64,000 bases of DNA from [Eubacterium] yurii subsp. margaretiae ATCC 43715 (GCA_000146855.1 GL405246.1:857709-921708); one strand, 5' to 3'. Shown: positions 27,533-37,743, counted from the first letter of the stretch. Made by a program: numbers and translations. Notes: a model not told the origin generated them from the sequence alone.

Positions 27533-30175
27533 ATGGAATTTATGAAAGCAAATGACATAAGAAAATCATTTTTAGATTTTTTTGAATCAAAGGAACATTA
27601 TGTGAAAAACAGTTTTTCACTTGTTCCAAAAAACGACAAGAGTCTACTCCTTATAAACGCAGGTATGGCACCGCTTAAAAATTACTTTTTGGGAATAGAA
27701 ACTCCTCCCGCGAAAAGAATGGCAACATGTCAAAAATGCGTTAGAACGGGAGATATAGAAAATATAGGTAAGACTGCAAGACATGCTACTTTTTTTGAAA
27801 TGCTCGGCAATTTTTCATTCGGAGATTATTTCAAAAATGAGGCTACAGCCTTTGCTTGGGAATTTGTAACCAAGGTACTTAAGATGGACGAAGAAAAACT
27901 CTGGGTTACTGTATATGAAGAAGATGACGAAGCTCTTGAAATATGGAGAGATAAGGTAGGAGTTAATCCTGACAGAATAGTCAAACTTGGAAAAGAGGAT
28001 AATTTCTGGGAGATAGGCAACGGCCAAGGACCTTGCGGACCATGTTCCGAGATATATATAGACAGGGGAGAAGAATTTGGCTGCGGTCATAAAGACTGCA
28101 AGCCGGGTTGTGACTGCGATAGATTCTTAGAGTTTTGGAACCTTGTATTTACTCAATTTGACAAGCAAGTTGACGGAAGTTACAAGAAATTGGAACATCC
28201 TAACATAGATACAGGAATGGGCTTGGAGAGAATGGCTTGTATAATGCAAGGTGTTGACTCTATATTTGACATAGACACAATGAAAAATATAAGAGACAAG
28301 GTATGTGAGATTTCAGGTAAAAAATATCAACAAGACGAAAAAACAGATGTATCTATAAGAATAATCACTGACCATATCAGAGCCATCACTTTCATGGTAA
28401 GTGACGGCATAGTACCTTCAAATGAAGGAAGAGGATATGTGCTTAGGAGATTGGCAAGAAGAGCTATGCGACATGCTAAACTGCTCGGCATTGAACAAAA
28501 ATTCATTGAAACACTTGCAAATGTAGTTATAGATGTATACCAAGACGGCTATGAAGAGCTTGGACAAAACAGGGACTATATAAACAAGGTTCTTAAGATA
28601 GAAGAAGAAAAATTCGGTGAAACTATAGAAACAGGCATGAACATCTTAAATCAATACATTGCAGATTCACAAAAAGCTAATAACTCTAAGATAAATGGAC
28701 AAGATGCATTCAAATTATATGACACTTACGGTTTTCCACTTGAACTTACTCTTGAAATAGCAGAGGAGAAGAATTGCTCAGTAGACATAGAGGAATTTGA
28801 AAATCAAATGGAAATGCAAAGACAAAGGGCAAGAAATGCAAGAGCAAAAGGCTCTGACATCGGCTGGAAAGATGAAATATCAAGCCTTGATTTATCAGTG
28901 AAAAATACGGAATTTATCGGATATGAAAAACTTGAAGATAAAGCTGTTATTGCTGACATAGTAATTGACGGCAAACTATCTGACAAGGCAGCTCAAGGTC
29001 AAGAAATCATACTGATTTTTGATAAAACACCATTTTATGCTGAATCAGGCGGTCAGGTTGGAGATACAGGCCTTATTAAAAATGCTACTGTTGAAATACA
29101 AGTAAACAATGTTACAAAATCAACTAATGGTCTTTTCTTACACCATTGTAAGTTAAATAAAGGAGAGCTGAAAAAAGGCGATAAGGTCGAGCTTTTAGTA
29201 GATGTAAAAAATAGATTTGCCACTATGAGAAATCACACAGCTACTCACTTGCTCCACAAGGCTCTTAAGGTCGTACTTGGAGATCATATACAACAGGCAG
29301 GTTCATTGGTATCACCTGATAGACTTAGATTTGACTTTAATCATTTCGCACAGGTAAGCAAGGAAGAACTGATGAAGGTGGAACAACTTGTAAATGAACA
29401 GATTTACAATGCTATAGATGTGCAAACTCAGGTAATGGACATTGAAGATGCCAAGAAAACAGGCGCTATGTCACTATTTGACGAAAAATATGGCGAAACA
29501 GTAAGAGTGCTTAGTATTGGAGAGTTCTCAAAAGAATTCTGCGGCGGTACTCACGTTAAGAATTCCAATGAGATAGGAATGTTCAAGATAGTATCTGAAG
29601 GTGGAGTAGCATCAGGAGTAAGAAGAATAGAGGCTATTACAGGATATAGCGTATACAACTTCATCGTTGAAAAACAAGAACTCATTGAAAATGTATCTTC
29701 TACATTAAAGACTTCTCAAGATAATTTGCTAAAGAGAGCCTCAGACCTCATGGCTGAAAATAAGAATCTGCAAAAGAAGATTAAAGAAGTACAAAGTGCC
29801 GGAGCAAAGACTGATATAGACTCTGTAATAAAATCTGCAAAGAAAATCAATGATGTAAACTTAGTTATCTCATCTTTTGAAGATATGGAAGACGACATAT
29901 TGAGAGATTTTGCACAAAATATAATAGACAAAGTGGAAAATTCGGTAGTAGTCTTTTCAAATGTAAATACTGAAAATCAAAAACTGACATTCCTTTGCAT
30001 GGTCGCTAAAAATCTTATACCGAAATACAATGCAGGAAAGATAGTAAAAGAAGTGGCTATGGTAACAGGCGGTAATGGCGGCGGAAAGCCGAATATGGCT
30101 ATGGCAGGCGGAAAAGATGTATCAAAGATACAAGAAGCTCTGTCAAAGGCTGAAGAAGTATTGGCAAATATATAA
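27533..30175 (+). CDS. alaS: Alanine--tRNA ligase
   Basis: Charges tRNA-Ala and edits mischarged Ser/Gly. The 880-residue protein has the class II catalytic core (NAGMAPLKNYFLG; RTGDIENIGKTARHATFFEM), a cysteine-rich insert common in Clostridia (GCGHKDCKPGCDCDRFLEFW), the tRNA-recognition domain, the editing domain with HTATHLLHK and EFCGGTHVKNSNEIG (zinc-binding His/Cys), and the C-terminal glycine-rich GGNGGGKPNMAMAGGKD. GGGAAG precedes the ATG, 36 bp after the T-box terminator. A strong terminator follows the stop. Confidence 0.97.
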   Translation: MEFMKANDIRKSFLDFFESKEHYVKNSFSLVPKNDKSLLLINAGMAPLKNYFLGIETPPAKRMATCQKCVRTGDIENIGKTARHATFFEMLGNFSFGDYFKNEATAFAWEFVTKVLKMDEEKLWVTVYEEDDEALEIWRDKVGVNPDRIVKLGKEDNFWEIGNGQGPCGPCSEIYIDRGEEFGCGHKDCKPGCDCDRFLEFWNLVFTQFDKQVDGSYKKLEHPNIDTGMGLERMACIMQGVDSIFDIDTMKNIRDKVCEISGKKYQQDEKTDVSIRIITDHIRAITFMVSDGIVPSNEGRGYVLRRLARRAMRHAKLLGIEQKFIETLANVVIDVYQDGYEELGQNRDYINKVLKIEEEKFGETIETGMNILNQYIADSQKANNSKINGQDAFKLYDTYGFPLELTLEIAEEKNCSVDIEEFENQMEMQRQRARNARAKGSDIGWKDEISSLDLSVKNTEFIGYEKLEDKAVIADIVIDGKLSDKAAQGQEIILIFDKTPFYAESGGQVGDTGLIKNATVEIQVNNVTKSTNGLFLHHCKLNKGELKKGDKVELLVDVKNRFATMRNHTATHLLHKALKVVLGDHIQQAGSLVSPDRLRFDFNHFAQVSKEELMKVEQLVNEQIYNAIDVQTQVMDIEDAKKTGAMSLFDEKYGETVRVLSIGEFSKEFCGGTHVKNSNEIGMFKIVSEGGVASGVRRIEAITGYSVYNFIVEKQELIENVSSTLKTSQDNLLKRASDLMAENKNLQKKIKEVQSAGAKTDIDSVIKSAKKINDVNLVISSFEDMEDDILRDFAQNIIDKVENSVVVFSNVNTENQKLTFLCMVAKNLIPKYNAGKIVKEVAMVTGGNGGGKPNMAMAGGKDVSKIQEALSKAEEVLANI

Positions 30176-30198
30176 GATTAAATAAAAAGTAGTATAAT

Positions 30199-30228
30199 CC
30201 CCCTTTTTCAAAAAATAAGGGGGGTTTT
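30199..30228 (+). terminator. Intrinsic terminator of alaS
   Basis: CCCCCTT (30199-30205) pairs with AAGGGGG (30217-30223), followed by GTTTT. Confidence 0.88.
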
Positions 30229-30295
30229 ACATTTTTGCAGATATAATTTATAATAATATTAACAGTTGATATTTTTTACTGTAAATTATATAATA

Positions 30296-30441
30296 TTAAT
30301 GTTTTAGTCATGTACTTATATGATTATAGCAGTGTTTATTTGATTAATGGAAAAATATTTTTTGCTTATCATGCAATTAAACCTAGTTTATCAGTGTTTA
30401 AGGTGATTTTTTCCATTTTTCTATAAGCTTTAGTATTAACC
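30296..30441. repeat. Degenerate copy of the dispersed intergenic repeat in the alaS-der gap
   Basis: The right end TTTCCATTTTTCTATAAGCTTTAGTATTAA (about 30410-30440) matches the right ends at 6.6 and 24.8 kb. The left part is poorly conserved. The remainder of the 470-bp gap (30442-30648) is AT-rich with no gene seen. Confidence 0.45.
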
Positions 30442-30648
30442 TTTATTAATACTGATAAAAGAATTAACTGATACTAAAAAACTTTTAAATTGTCACGTAA
30501 GTATTTTGATTACAAAGTGTATATAATTAAATAGTCAATCACAATATCAAATATTTTGCATGACTTTTCAAATCGAGATTGGCATGAGATTAAAAGTTAA
30601 AATTAAAAATAATAACTAAGTATTTTAAAATAAAAAGGGGGCAAACTT

Positions 30649-31968
30649 ATGAAAAAAACTGTTGCGATAGTAGGCAGACCTAATGTGGGGAAATCGACTC
30701 TTTTTAACAGATTGGTGGGCGAAAAAATCTCAATAGTGGAAGATACTCCCGGAGTTACAAGAGACAGGATTTTCGCAGATGTCAACTGGTTGACATATAC
30801 TTTTACCTTAATTGATACAGGTGGTATAGAGACGGATACCGAGGAGATGATACCTGCTATGATGAGGAAACAAGCTCAGGTAGCTATTGATATGTCGGAC
30901 GTCATAATGTTTGTGCTTGATGGTAAAAACGGACTCCATCCTCAGGATTTTGAAGTGGGAACCATGCTTAGAAAGTCGAAAAAACCTGTTATATTGGTTG
31001 TAAATAAGGTTGACGGCTCAAAATTACCTGATGATTATTACGACTTTTATCAGCTTGGATTTGATGATATGTATGCAGTATCAGCGTCACAGGGACTTGG
31101 AATAGGAGACTTACTTGATGAAGTGGTAGGGCTTTTTCCAAAAGACGAGCTTGAAATTGAAGAAGATGACTCAATAAAGGTGGCAATAGTAGGTAGGCCT
31201 AATGCAGGTAAGTCATCAATCCTAAATGCCATTATCGGAGAAGAAAGAACCATAGTATCGCCTATTGCAGGTACTACAAGGGATGCAATAGATGAAAAAT
31301 GCGAAATTGATGGCAAAAGCTACACATTTATTGATACAGCCGGTATAAGAAAGAAAAATAAGATATTTGACAATATAGAAAAGTATTCAGTGCTAAGGTC
31401 ATACACAGCCATAGAAAGATGCGACGTAGTGCTTATGGTTATAGATGCTACTGAAATGGTATCAGAACAGGATACAAAGATTGCAGGTCTGGCACATGAG
31501 GCAGGCAAACCTGTAATCATAGTCATAAATAAGTGGGATTTGATAGACAAAAGCACAAATACCATGAGAGATTATACGGCAGATGTGAGAAATGCACTCG
31601 CCTATATGCAGTATGCCAAGATAGAATTTGTATCTGCAATGACAGGTAAAAGACTTAATAACATAATAACTCAGATTGATTATGTGCTTGAACAGTCGAA
31701 AAAGAGACTGTCAACAGGTGTACTCAATGACGTTATAGGAGATGCTGTACTTCACAATCAACCGCCGTCAGACAAGGGCAAGAGACTTAAGATATACTAT
31801 GCTACTCAGGCAGGAGTACAACCTCCAACATTTGTCATCTTCATTAATGACAAAGAATTATTTCACTTTTCATATAAGAGATACCTTGAAAACAAGATAA
31901 GGGAAAACTTCGGCTTTGACGGTACTGTAATAAGGATAATAGCAAGGGAAAAGGGCGAAAACAAGTAA
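30649..31968 (+). CDS. der: Ribosome biogenesis GTPase Der (EngA)
   Basis: Double-GTPase needed for 50S assembly. The 439-residue protein has G domain 1 (GRPNVGKSTLFN at about 9-20, DTPGVTRD, DTGG, NKVD), G domain 2 (GRPNAGKSSILN, DTAGIRKKNK, NKWD), and the KH-like C-terminal domain (FVIFINDKELFHFSYKRYLENKIRENF). The tandem G domains are diagnostic. A GGGGG ribosome site lies before the ATG. First gene of a likely der-recX-lon transcript. Confidence 0.97.
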   Translation: MKKTVAIVGRPNVGKSTLFNRLVGEKISIVEDTPGVTRDRIFADVNWLTYTFTLIDTGGIETDTEEMIPAMMRKQAQVAIDMSDVIMFVLDGKNGLHPQDFEVGTMLRKSKKPVILVVNKVDGSKLPDDYYDFYQLGFDDMYAVSASQGLGIGDLLDEVVGLFPKDELEIEEDDSIKVAIVGRPNAGKSSILNAIIGEERTIVSPIAGTTRDAIDEKCEIDGKSYTFIDTAGIRKKNKIFDNIEKYSVLRSYTAIERCDVVLMVIDATEMVSEQDTKIAGLAHEAGKPVIIVINKWDLIDKSTNTMRDYTADVRNALAYMQYAKIEFVSAMTGKRLNNIITQIDYVLEQSKKRLSTGVLNDVIGDAVLHNQPPSDKGKRLKIYYATQAGVQPPTFVIFINDKELFHFSYKRYLENKIRENFGFDGTVIRIIAREKGENK

Positions 31969-32001
31969 GTTTATAATTAGTATTACAAGATTGCGAGAAA
32001 A

Positions 32002-32658
32002 ATGTATAAGATATTAAAAATTACAAAAAAACTCAACGGCAATTTCAATTTATATATCAAAGACTACAAGGATGAAAAGTTGGAAGTACATCTCGAAACT
32101 CTCTACAGTTATGGACTTTTGTCAAAAAAGGAGATGGATGAGAAAGAGTTTGAAGAGATGATGTTAGAAAATGAAAAAAAACTTGCCAAACAAAAGGCAT
32201 TAAAGACTCTAAGCATGGCAAACAAGACTAAAAAAGAGCTGATATTAAAGCTGAAACAGTTGAAGTTTTCAACTGAGGCTATAGACTATGCTATGACTTT
32301 TGTGGACAGGTACGACTTCATTGACGAGGAAAATATAGCTAAGACCTTAGTAGAAGGCAAATACAGCAAGAAAAGATATTCAAAAAGGGCAATGATGTCA
32401 AAACTAAGACAAAAGGGTATCAGCTCGGATGTTATAGGAGACTCCGTAAAAGATATAGGAGACGATGAAGAGTTTGAAAATGCAATGTATTTTGCTCAAA
32501 AAAAGCTGAGAACTATAAGAGATGACGATAAGTACAAGGTCAGAAACAAACTTATGTCTGCCCTCAGCTACAGAGGCTTTTCCTATGATATTATAAAAAG
32601 AGTGAGCGAACATATACTTAAAGACTTTGGGCAAGAAGATGAGTATCATGATGTTTGA
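32002..32658 (+). CDS. recX: Regulatory protein RecX
   Basis: Modulates RecA filaments. The 218-residue protein has an N-terminal basic extension (about 1-60) and three tandem three-helix repeats: KALKTLSMANKTKKELILKLKQLKFSTEAIDYAMTFV, AKTLVEGKYSKKRYSKRAMMSKLRQKGISSDVIGDSV, and the C-terminal KVRNKLMSALSYRGFSYDIIKRVSEHIL. Size and repeat layout fit RecX of Firmicutes. It lies 33 bp after der and 50 bp before the Lon-like gene. Confidence 0.88.
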   Translation: MYKILKITKKLNGNFNLYIKDYKDEKLEVHLETLYSYGLLSKKEMDEKEFEEMMLENEKKLAKQKALKTLSMANKTKKELILKLKQLKFSTEAIDYAMTFVDRYDFIDEENIAKTLVEGKYSKKRYSKRAMMSKLRQKGISSDVIGDSVKDIGDDEEFENAMYFAQKKLRTIRDDDKYKVRNKLMSALSYRGFSYDIIKRVSEHILKDFGQEDEYHDV

Positions 32659-32708
32659 CTAACTACCATAATAACATTAGAAAAGCAAGGATGAGAAAAG
32701 GGGAATAA

Positions 32709-35081
32709 ATGACTAAGAATATAGAAAAATACGAAATAAGTCCTGAACAGATGACTTCAAAGATAAAGATAAGTAATCTTGAATTTAAAACTACAAAGGA
32801 CCTCAAGCCTTTTGAGGAGATTTTGGGACAGGAAAGAGCAACTCAAGCGATTAATTTCGGCGTGAACATGAAGATAAAAGGATATAACATCTATGTATGT
32901 GGCTATACAGGTACAGGCAGAAACAGTTATATCAAGAAAGTAACTCAAAGCTATGCCAAGGAAAACTTTGATAAAAACAAACTCAAGGACTATGTCTATG
33001 TATACAATTTCAAGGATGAATACTCACCTATAAGTATTTCCTTTCCTGCGGGCAAGGGTAAGGAATTCCAAAAAGATATGGAAGAAATGCACAAGGCTGT
33101 AAGAAAAAATCTTATAAAAGATTTTACTACGGTAAAATATGCAAATGAGTCTATGAAGTTTTCCATTGACTATGAAAACAAGGTGGAAAGCATAATTGAC
33201 AGACTTAACGAAAAAGCCATGAAAAAACGTGTAATCTTTCACGTAGGTGAAGACGGTCTTGTCAGTATGCCGCTTAACAAAGACTATTCCATACCTACAG
33301 AAGAAGACATAGAAAATTTTACAGATGAAGATTTCGTAAAATTCAAAACAGCTTCTAATAAGCTACACAAAGAGCTTACTAAGGCTATGGACGAGATGAG
33401 AAAAGCTGAGGAAGAATATAACTTACTGATTGAAAACTATGACAAAAAGCTTGCTCTCAACACACTTGAAATTATCTTTAAGAGATATTTTGGAGATTGC
33501 AAAGACGAGAAGATACTTTCCTACCTTTTTGATATGAAGGAAGACATAATCAAAAATCTTGATAAGTTCAAACAGGTAAACTCAAAAAATAAGGTGATTT
33601 TCACTGCAATGAAGGTCAATAAGGCATTTTTTGACAGATACAAGGTCAACCTATTCATAGATAATTCTCAAAAAGACACCTTACCGGTAATAGAAGAGAC
33701 TAATCCGACATATTACAATCTCAACGGTTATTTGGAATACAAGAATAGACAGGGCTCATTTATCACGAGTTTTTTGGATATAAAAGCAGGAGCGCTTCAA
33801 AAGGCAAATGGCGGATTCTTAGTGATAAATATAAACGACCTGCTCAAAAATCCGTATTCTTGGGACTGTATAAAAAGGACGCTAAAAACAAGGACAGCAA
33901 CTATAGATTCGCTTTCAGAGTACAATAATTACATCCTTACCACTTCACTAAAGCCTGAAAAGATGGAGATAGATGTCAAGGTAATATTCATAGGTGACTA
34001 TGAAACCTACGAGTTGTTGTACGATTTTGATGAGGACTTCCAAAAATTATTTAAGATATTGTCTGAATTTGACATAGAAATGGATAACACTAAGGCAAAT
34101 CAGGAGAAGTTTGCCCGTTCGCTTAAGACTCATTGCGATAAAAAGGATATAAAGCCTCTCACGAGGGATGCTGTATTTGAGATGATAAGATATTCCAATA
34201 GATTGGCTGAAGATAAGAACAAGCTTTCATCAAGATACAACAAGATAATGGAATTGGTATATGAGGCAAACTATCTTTCTGAGCCCAAAAATAAAAATAT
34301 AAGCCAAAAAGATATACTAAAAGCTTTGGAATTTAAAAAATTCAGAAATAACAGATATCAGGAAAAACTCTATGAAATGTACAAGGATGGTACCTTGCTA
34401 ATTGATATCGAGGGAGAAAAGGTAGGACAGATAAACGGTCTTGTCGTAATATCAGAGGGAGAGTATTCCTTTGGCAGTCCTTCCAAGATAACTGCGTCGA
34501 CATACATCGGCAAAGAGGGAATAATAAATATAGAAAGAGAAGTAAAAAATACCGGTGCCTCACATGACAAGGGTATAATGATACTGTCAGGATACCTTGG
34601 TGAGAGATACGGTAAGGATAAGTCACTATCTTTTACAAGCTCTATAACTTTTGAGCAAAATTACGGATATATAGACGGAGACAGTGCCTCATCTACAGAA
34701 CTGTATCTGCTTTTTTCATCTATTGCTGATCTTCCGATAAAACAATATATAGCAGTTACAGGCTCTGTCAGTCAAAAGGGTGAGATACAACCTATAGGCG
34801 GAGTAAATGAAAAAATTGAAGGATTCTTCGATATATGTACAGCCAATGGATTAAACTCAAAGCAGGGTGTAATAATACCTAAGCTCAATGTACAAAATCT
34901 AATACTCAAACAAGAGGTCATAGATGCGTGTGAAAAAGGACTCTTCCACATATATGCGGTATCTACTGTTGATGAGGGCTTGGAAATATTGACAGGTCTT
35001 AACAAAAAGCAGATAGATGAAAAGATGAACAAAGTTCTTCAGGAATACACTGATTATTTCGAGGGTGAAGAAGAGGAATAA
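32709..35081 (+). CDS. LonB-like ATP-dependent protease (AAA_32 + Lon proteolytic domain)
   Basis: The 790-residue protein has an AAA+ domain in the first about 500 residues and an S16 Lon peptidase domain at the C-terminus. The catalytic dyad is Ser659 in DGDSASSTE and Lys702 in GGVNEKIEGF. The P-loop reads GYTGTGRNS, with Arg in place of the usual Lys; Arg/Lys-variant P-loops are found in this bacterial LonB-like group (PF13654). There is no LonA-type N domain. A hydrophobic anchor as in archaeal LonB is not evident. Last gene of the der-recX-lon set; a good terminator lies 30 bp downstream. Confidence 0.9.
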   Translation: MTKNIEKYEISPEQMTSKIKISNLEFKTTKDLKPFEEILGQERATQAINFGVNMKIKGYNIYVCGYTGTGRNSYIKKVTQSYAKENFDKNKLKDYVYVYNFKDEYSPISISFPAGKGKEFQKDMEEMHKAVRKNLIKDFTTVKYANESMKFSIDYENKVESIIDRLNEKAMKKRVIFHVGEDGLVSMPLNKDYSIPTEEDIENFTDEDFVKFKTASNKLHKELTKAMDEMRKAEEEYNLLIENYDKKLALNTLEIIFKRYFGDCKDEKILSYLFDMKEDIIKNLDKFKQVNSKNKVIFTAMKVNKAFFDRYKVNLFIDNSQKDTLPVIEETNPTYYNLNGYLEYKNRQGSFITSFLDIKAGALQKANGGFLVININDLLKNPYSWDCIKRTLKTRTATIDSLSEYNNYILTTSLKPEKMEIDVKVIFIGDYETYELLYDFDEDFQKLFKILSEFDIEMDNTKANQEKFARSLKTHCDKKDIKPLTRDAVFEMIRYSNRLAEDKNKLSSRYNKIMELVYEANYLSEPKNKNISQKDILKALEFKKFRNNRYQEKLYEMYKDGTLLIDIEGEKVGQINGLVVISEGEYSFGSPSKITASTYIGKEGIINIEREVKNTGASHDKGIMILSGYLGERYGKDKSLSFTSSITFEQNYGYIDGDSASSTELYLLFSSIADLPIKQYIAVTGSVSQKGEIQPIGGVNEKIEGFFDICTANGLNSKQGVIIPKLNVQNLILKQEVIDACEKGLFHIYAVSTVDEGLEILTGLNKKQIDEKMNKVLQEYTDYFEGEEEE

Positions 35082-35110
35082 GAAAAATGATATATCAATA
35101 ATATTTTTAT

Positions 35111-35167
35111 ATAGTCTTTGATGGTGCAAGATAGGAAATCTTAGCATTATTAAAGACTATTTTTTTG
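35111..35167 (+). terminator. Intrinsic terminator of the der-recX-lon transcript
   Basis: ATAGTCTTT (35111-35119) pairs with AAAGACTAT (35152-35160), with further pairing inside the loop, followed by TTTTTT. Confidence 0.8.
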
Positions 35168-35283
35168 AAAAGATTTTATATTGATATAAAAATATTTTTA
35201 TTGATTGAGAAATATTAGTAGTAGTGCTATAATTAACACATTAGTTAATAGATGAACTTCCTGAGAGAAGAGGTGTAAAAACA

Positions 35284-35871
35284 TTGGAATATTTTTTTAT
35301 TATACTAGATATATTAAAAGAGAATATTCATATATTTATAGTATCATTATGTTTATTTATCTCTTACATTTTAAGAGGTATGGCATTTAAAAAATTACTG
35401 AATAATTATTTTGGCTTTATTCCAATTGCAGGTGATTTAATATGTATGTCAAAGATAGTAGAGAAAATTAATGAAAACTATAAAAGCAAGTATATTATAT
35501 GGGGATTAACATCTATTGTTGTTAAATTGTTTTTGATTTTTTGTATAATCCAAATATTAGCTCTTATCCAGATTTTAGAATTACTTTTTGGTATAATTTT
35601 GTTAATTATGTTAATTAGTGGAAAACATTCATACACAATATTTGATGGGGGTATAACATTATTAATTTTGGCATTGTTTATTTTTGTAATTATTTCTTTG
35701 GTTGCAAATTTCTATTATAGATATAAAACGATGACTATTTTTCTTAATAATAAGGTATCTTCAGATAATGTAAGGAAAAATGCGTTATTATTTTCTTTTA
35801 TTCCTATGGTATTTTATATATGGATATTAAGCCGGAAATCACTTGAAGAGTGGGATGAAATTGATATTTGA
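35284..35871 (+). CDS. Polytopic membrane protein, hypothetical
   Basis: I do not recognise a family. The 195-residue product starts at TTG with GAGGTG about 7 bases upstream. It is strongly hydrophobic with about five membrane segments. Two polar-flanked segments, NYFGFIPIAGDLICMSKIV near 40-57 and FSFIPMVFYIWILSRKSLEEW near the C-terminus, recall the proline-centred repeats of small Firmicute membrane proteins that share a FIP motif. It is monocistronic, with AT richness above its neighbours. Likely a real gene because of the ribosome site and consistent hydrophobic pattern. Confidence 0.6.
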   Translation: MEYFFIILDILKENIHIFIVSLCLFISYILRGMAFKKLLNNYFGFIPIAGDLICMSKIVEKINENYKSKYIIWGLTSIVVKLFLIFCIIQILALIQILELLFGIILLIMLISGKHSYTIFDGGITLLILALFIFVIISLVANFYYRYKTMTIFLNNKVSSDNVRKNALLFSFIPMVFYIWILSRKSLEEWDEIDI

Positions 35872-36024
35872 AACAAATACTATATGTCTAATCAATATCA
35901 TTATTTATTAATAAAGGTTTGAAATTTTATAAAAACGGAAATAATATAAATCACGATATACTGTTAAAAGCTGGTGTTATATAAATGTTTTGAAATTCTT
36001 TCAAAAGACGAGGAGGTTTTTAAA

Positions 36025-36888
36025 ATGTATGATAAGACGATAAAATTGTCAAATGGCATTGATGTCCCTGTGCTTGCCCTTGGTACTTGGCTAATAGACG
36101 ATGATTTTGTAAGTGATGCTGTTAGGCAGGCGGTAAAAATAGGATATCGCCACATAGATACAGCTCAGGCTTATGGAAATGAGCGTGGAGTAGGCGAGGG
36201 AATAAGGACTTGCGGTGTAGACAGAAGTAAGATGTTTGTTGTATCAAAGGTGGCAGCTGAGCATAAGACTTACGAACAGGCAGCTAAGGGCATAGAAAAT
36301 ACACTTAAAATAATGAATATTGACTACCTTGATATGATGATAATACACTCTCCTCAGCCTTGGATGGAAGTAAATCAATCTGAAAATCGCTATGTAGAAG
36401 GCAATAGACAGGCATGGAAGGCTCTTGAAGATTCATATAAGGCAGGAAAAATCAAGGCTATAGGGGTATCGAATTTTCTTCAAGGAGATATTGAATCCCT
36501 GCTTGAGACTGCAGAGATAAAACCTATGGTAAATCAGGTGCTTTGTCATATTTCCAACACACCAATGTCGCTTATCAAATATTGTCAGCAAAAGGACATA
36601 GTAATGGAAGCTTACTCGCCTATAGCACATGGAGAAGCTATGAAAAATAACATCATAGGAAATATGGCAAAAAAATACAATGTTAGTATACCTCAACTTT
36701 GTATCCGTTACGACATCCAACTTGGAATGATTGTACTTCCAAAAACGGAAAACCCTGAACATATGAAAAGTAATGCGGATGTGGACTTTGAAATAAGTAA
36801 AGAAGATATGGAAGAGTTAATAAATATTGAAAAGATAAAAAATTACGGAGAGCATGGATTCTTTCCGGTATTTGGAGGTAAACTTTAA
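36025..36888 (+). CDS. Aldo/keto reductase
   Basis: NADPH-dependent reductase of aldehydes or ketones with a TIM-barrel fold. From the ATG at 36025, chosen because AGGAGG lies 7 bases upstream (an in-frame ATG at 35974 lacks a ribosome site), the protein has 287 residues. The catalytic tetrad is visible: Asp45 and Tyr50 in DTAQAYGNE, Lys75 in VVSKV and His108 in IIHSPQPW. VSNFLQGD and the IVLPKTENPEH segment bind the cofactor. Its stop overlaps the flavodoxin start (TAATG), so the two are coupled. Substrate unknown; 2,5-diketogluconate-type reductases are the closest class. Confidence 0.93.
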   Translation: MYDKTIKLSNGIDVPVLALGTWLIDDDFVSDAVRQAVKIGYRHIDTAQAYGNERGVGEGIRTCGVDRSKMFVVSKVAAEHKTYEQAAKGIENTLKIMNIDYLDMMIIHSPQPWMEVNQSENRYVEGNRQAWKALEDSYKAGKIKAIGVSNFLQGDIESLLETAEIKPMVNQVLCHISNTPMSLIKYCQQKDIVMEAYSPIAHGEAMKNNIIGNMAKKYNVSIPQLCIRYDIQLGMIVLPKTENPEHMKSNADVDFEISKEDMEELINIEKIKNYGEHGFFPVFGGKL

Positions 36889-37361
36889 TGGCTAAGACAT
36901 TAGTGGCATATTTCTCTACATCAGGAAATACAGAAAAATTGGCAAAAAAGCTGGCAGACGTAATAAATGCAGACTTACATGAAATCAAACCTGTAGAAAA
37001 GTACAGACCGGCAGACTTAGATTGGACAAATAAGAAAAGTCGTAGCTCCATAGAGATGAATGATAGGAAGTTACGCCCTCAAATAGCAAACAAGGTTGAA
37101 AATATGGCTGATTATGATAAGATTTTTGTAGGTTTTCCAATATGGTGGTACATTGCTCCTACAATAATCAATACCTTCCTAGAACAATACGACCTCAAGG
37201 GTAAGGTGATTATACCCATAGCAACATCAGGAGGAAGTGAAATAGGAGATGCAAGCAAAGAACTCCAAGCCTCTTGTGTTGGTGCAGACCTAAAATTAGG
37301 CAAGGTATTCTCACCAAAGGTAGACGATGACAAGCTTAAACAGTGGGCTCAAAGCTTTTAG
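36888..37361 (+). CDS. Flavodoxin-family protein
   Basis: FMN-binding electron carrier. The 157-residue protein has the phosphate-binding loop FSTSGNTEKLAKKLA (about 9-23), then VGFPIWWYIAPTIINTFLE and the ATSGGSEIGDASKEL segment lining the flavin. It is a flavodoxin_4-type protein, close to flavodoxins found next to aldo/keto reductases and iron-sulfur oxidoreductases. The gene overlaps the reductase stop by one base. A hairpin terminator follows at 37427. The electron partner is unknown; donation to the linked reductase is an attractive inference, although that enzyme class normally uses NADPH. Confidence 0.9.
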   Translation: MAKTLVAYFSTSGNTEKLAKKLADVINADLHEIKPVEKYRPADLDWTNKKSRSSIEMNDRKLRPQIANKVENMADYDKIFVGFPIWWYIAPTIINTFLEQYDLKGKVIIPIATSGGSEIGDASKELQASCVGADLKLGKVFSPKVDDDKLKQWAQSF

Positions 37362-37426
37362 GATAAAATAAGAATTAGGTATTTTAACGTAAGATAAGCG
37401 TATACAACAATAAATAATTAAAAGCC

Positions 37427-37475
37427 ATCACCTTTAAAGTAAGTAAATTAGGGCTTTGAAGGTGATTATACTTTA
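37427..37475 (+). terminator. Terminator-like hairpin after the flavodoxin gene
   Basis: ATCACCTTTAAAG (37427-37439) pairs with CTTTGAAGGTGAT (37454-37466) with one mismatch, then a weak T-rich tract. Confidence 0.65.
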
Positions 37476-37576
37476 CATGCTATTTTTTAAGATTAACAAT
37501 AGTTTCAAGATTATAAAGTTTAATTTCTTTTGTGGTCTTTTCTAAGTCTTTGATTTTATAACAAATCACGATTTAC

Positions 37577-37706
37577 TAATACTAAAACCTAATAGAATAG
37601 AGGAATTATTTTATAAAAATTGATGCACTAAAAGTTTATTAAAAAAAGATATACTAAAGAGTATAACAAGTATAAAATCCATAGTTTGAATAGATTTTAG
37701 TATAAA
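37577..37706. repeat. Dispersed intergenic repeat, full-length copy (130 bp, inverted orientation)
   Basis: Starts TAATACTAAAACC and ends TTTTAGTATAAA. Its reverse complement aligns with 6531-6660 almost base for base in the blocks TTGTTATACTCTTTAGTATATC and TTTTTATAAAATAATTCC, and both copies are exactly 130 bp. It lies between two terminators in the flavodoxin-lipoprotein gap. Confidence 0.75.
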
Positions 37707-37743
37707 TCAAAATTCGATATAATTATAGTATCAAATACATAAA

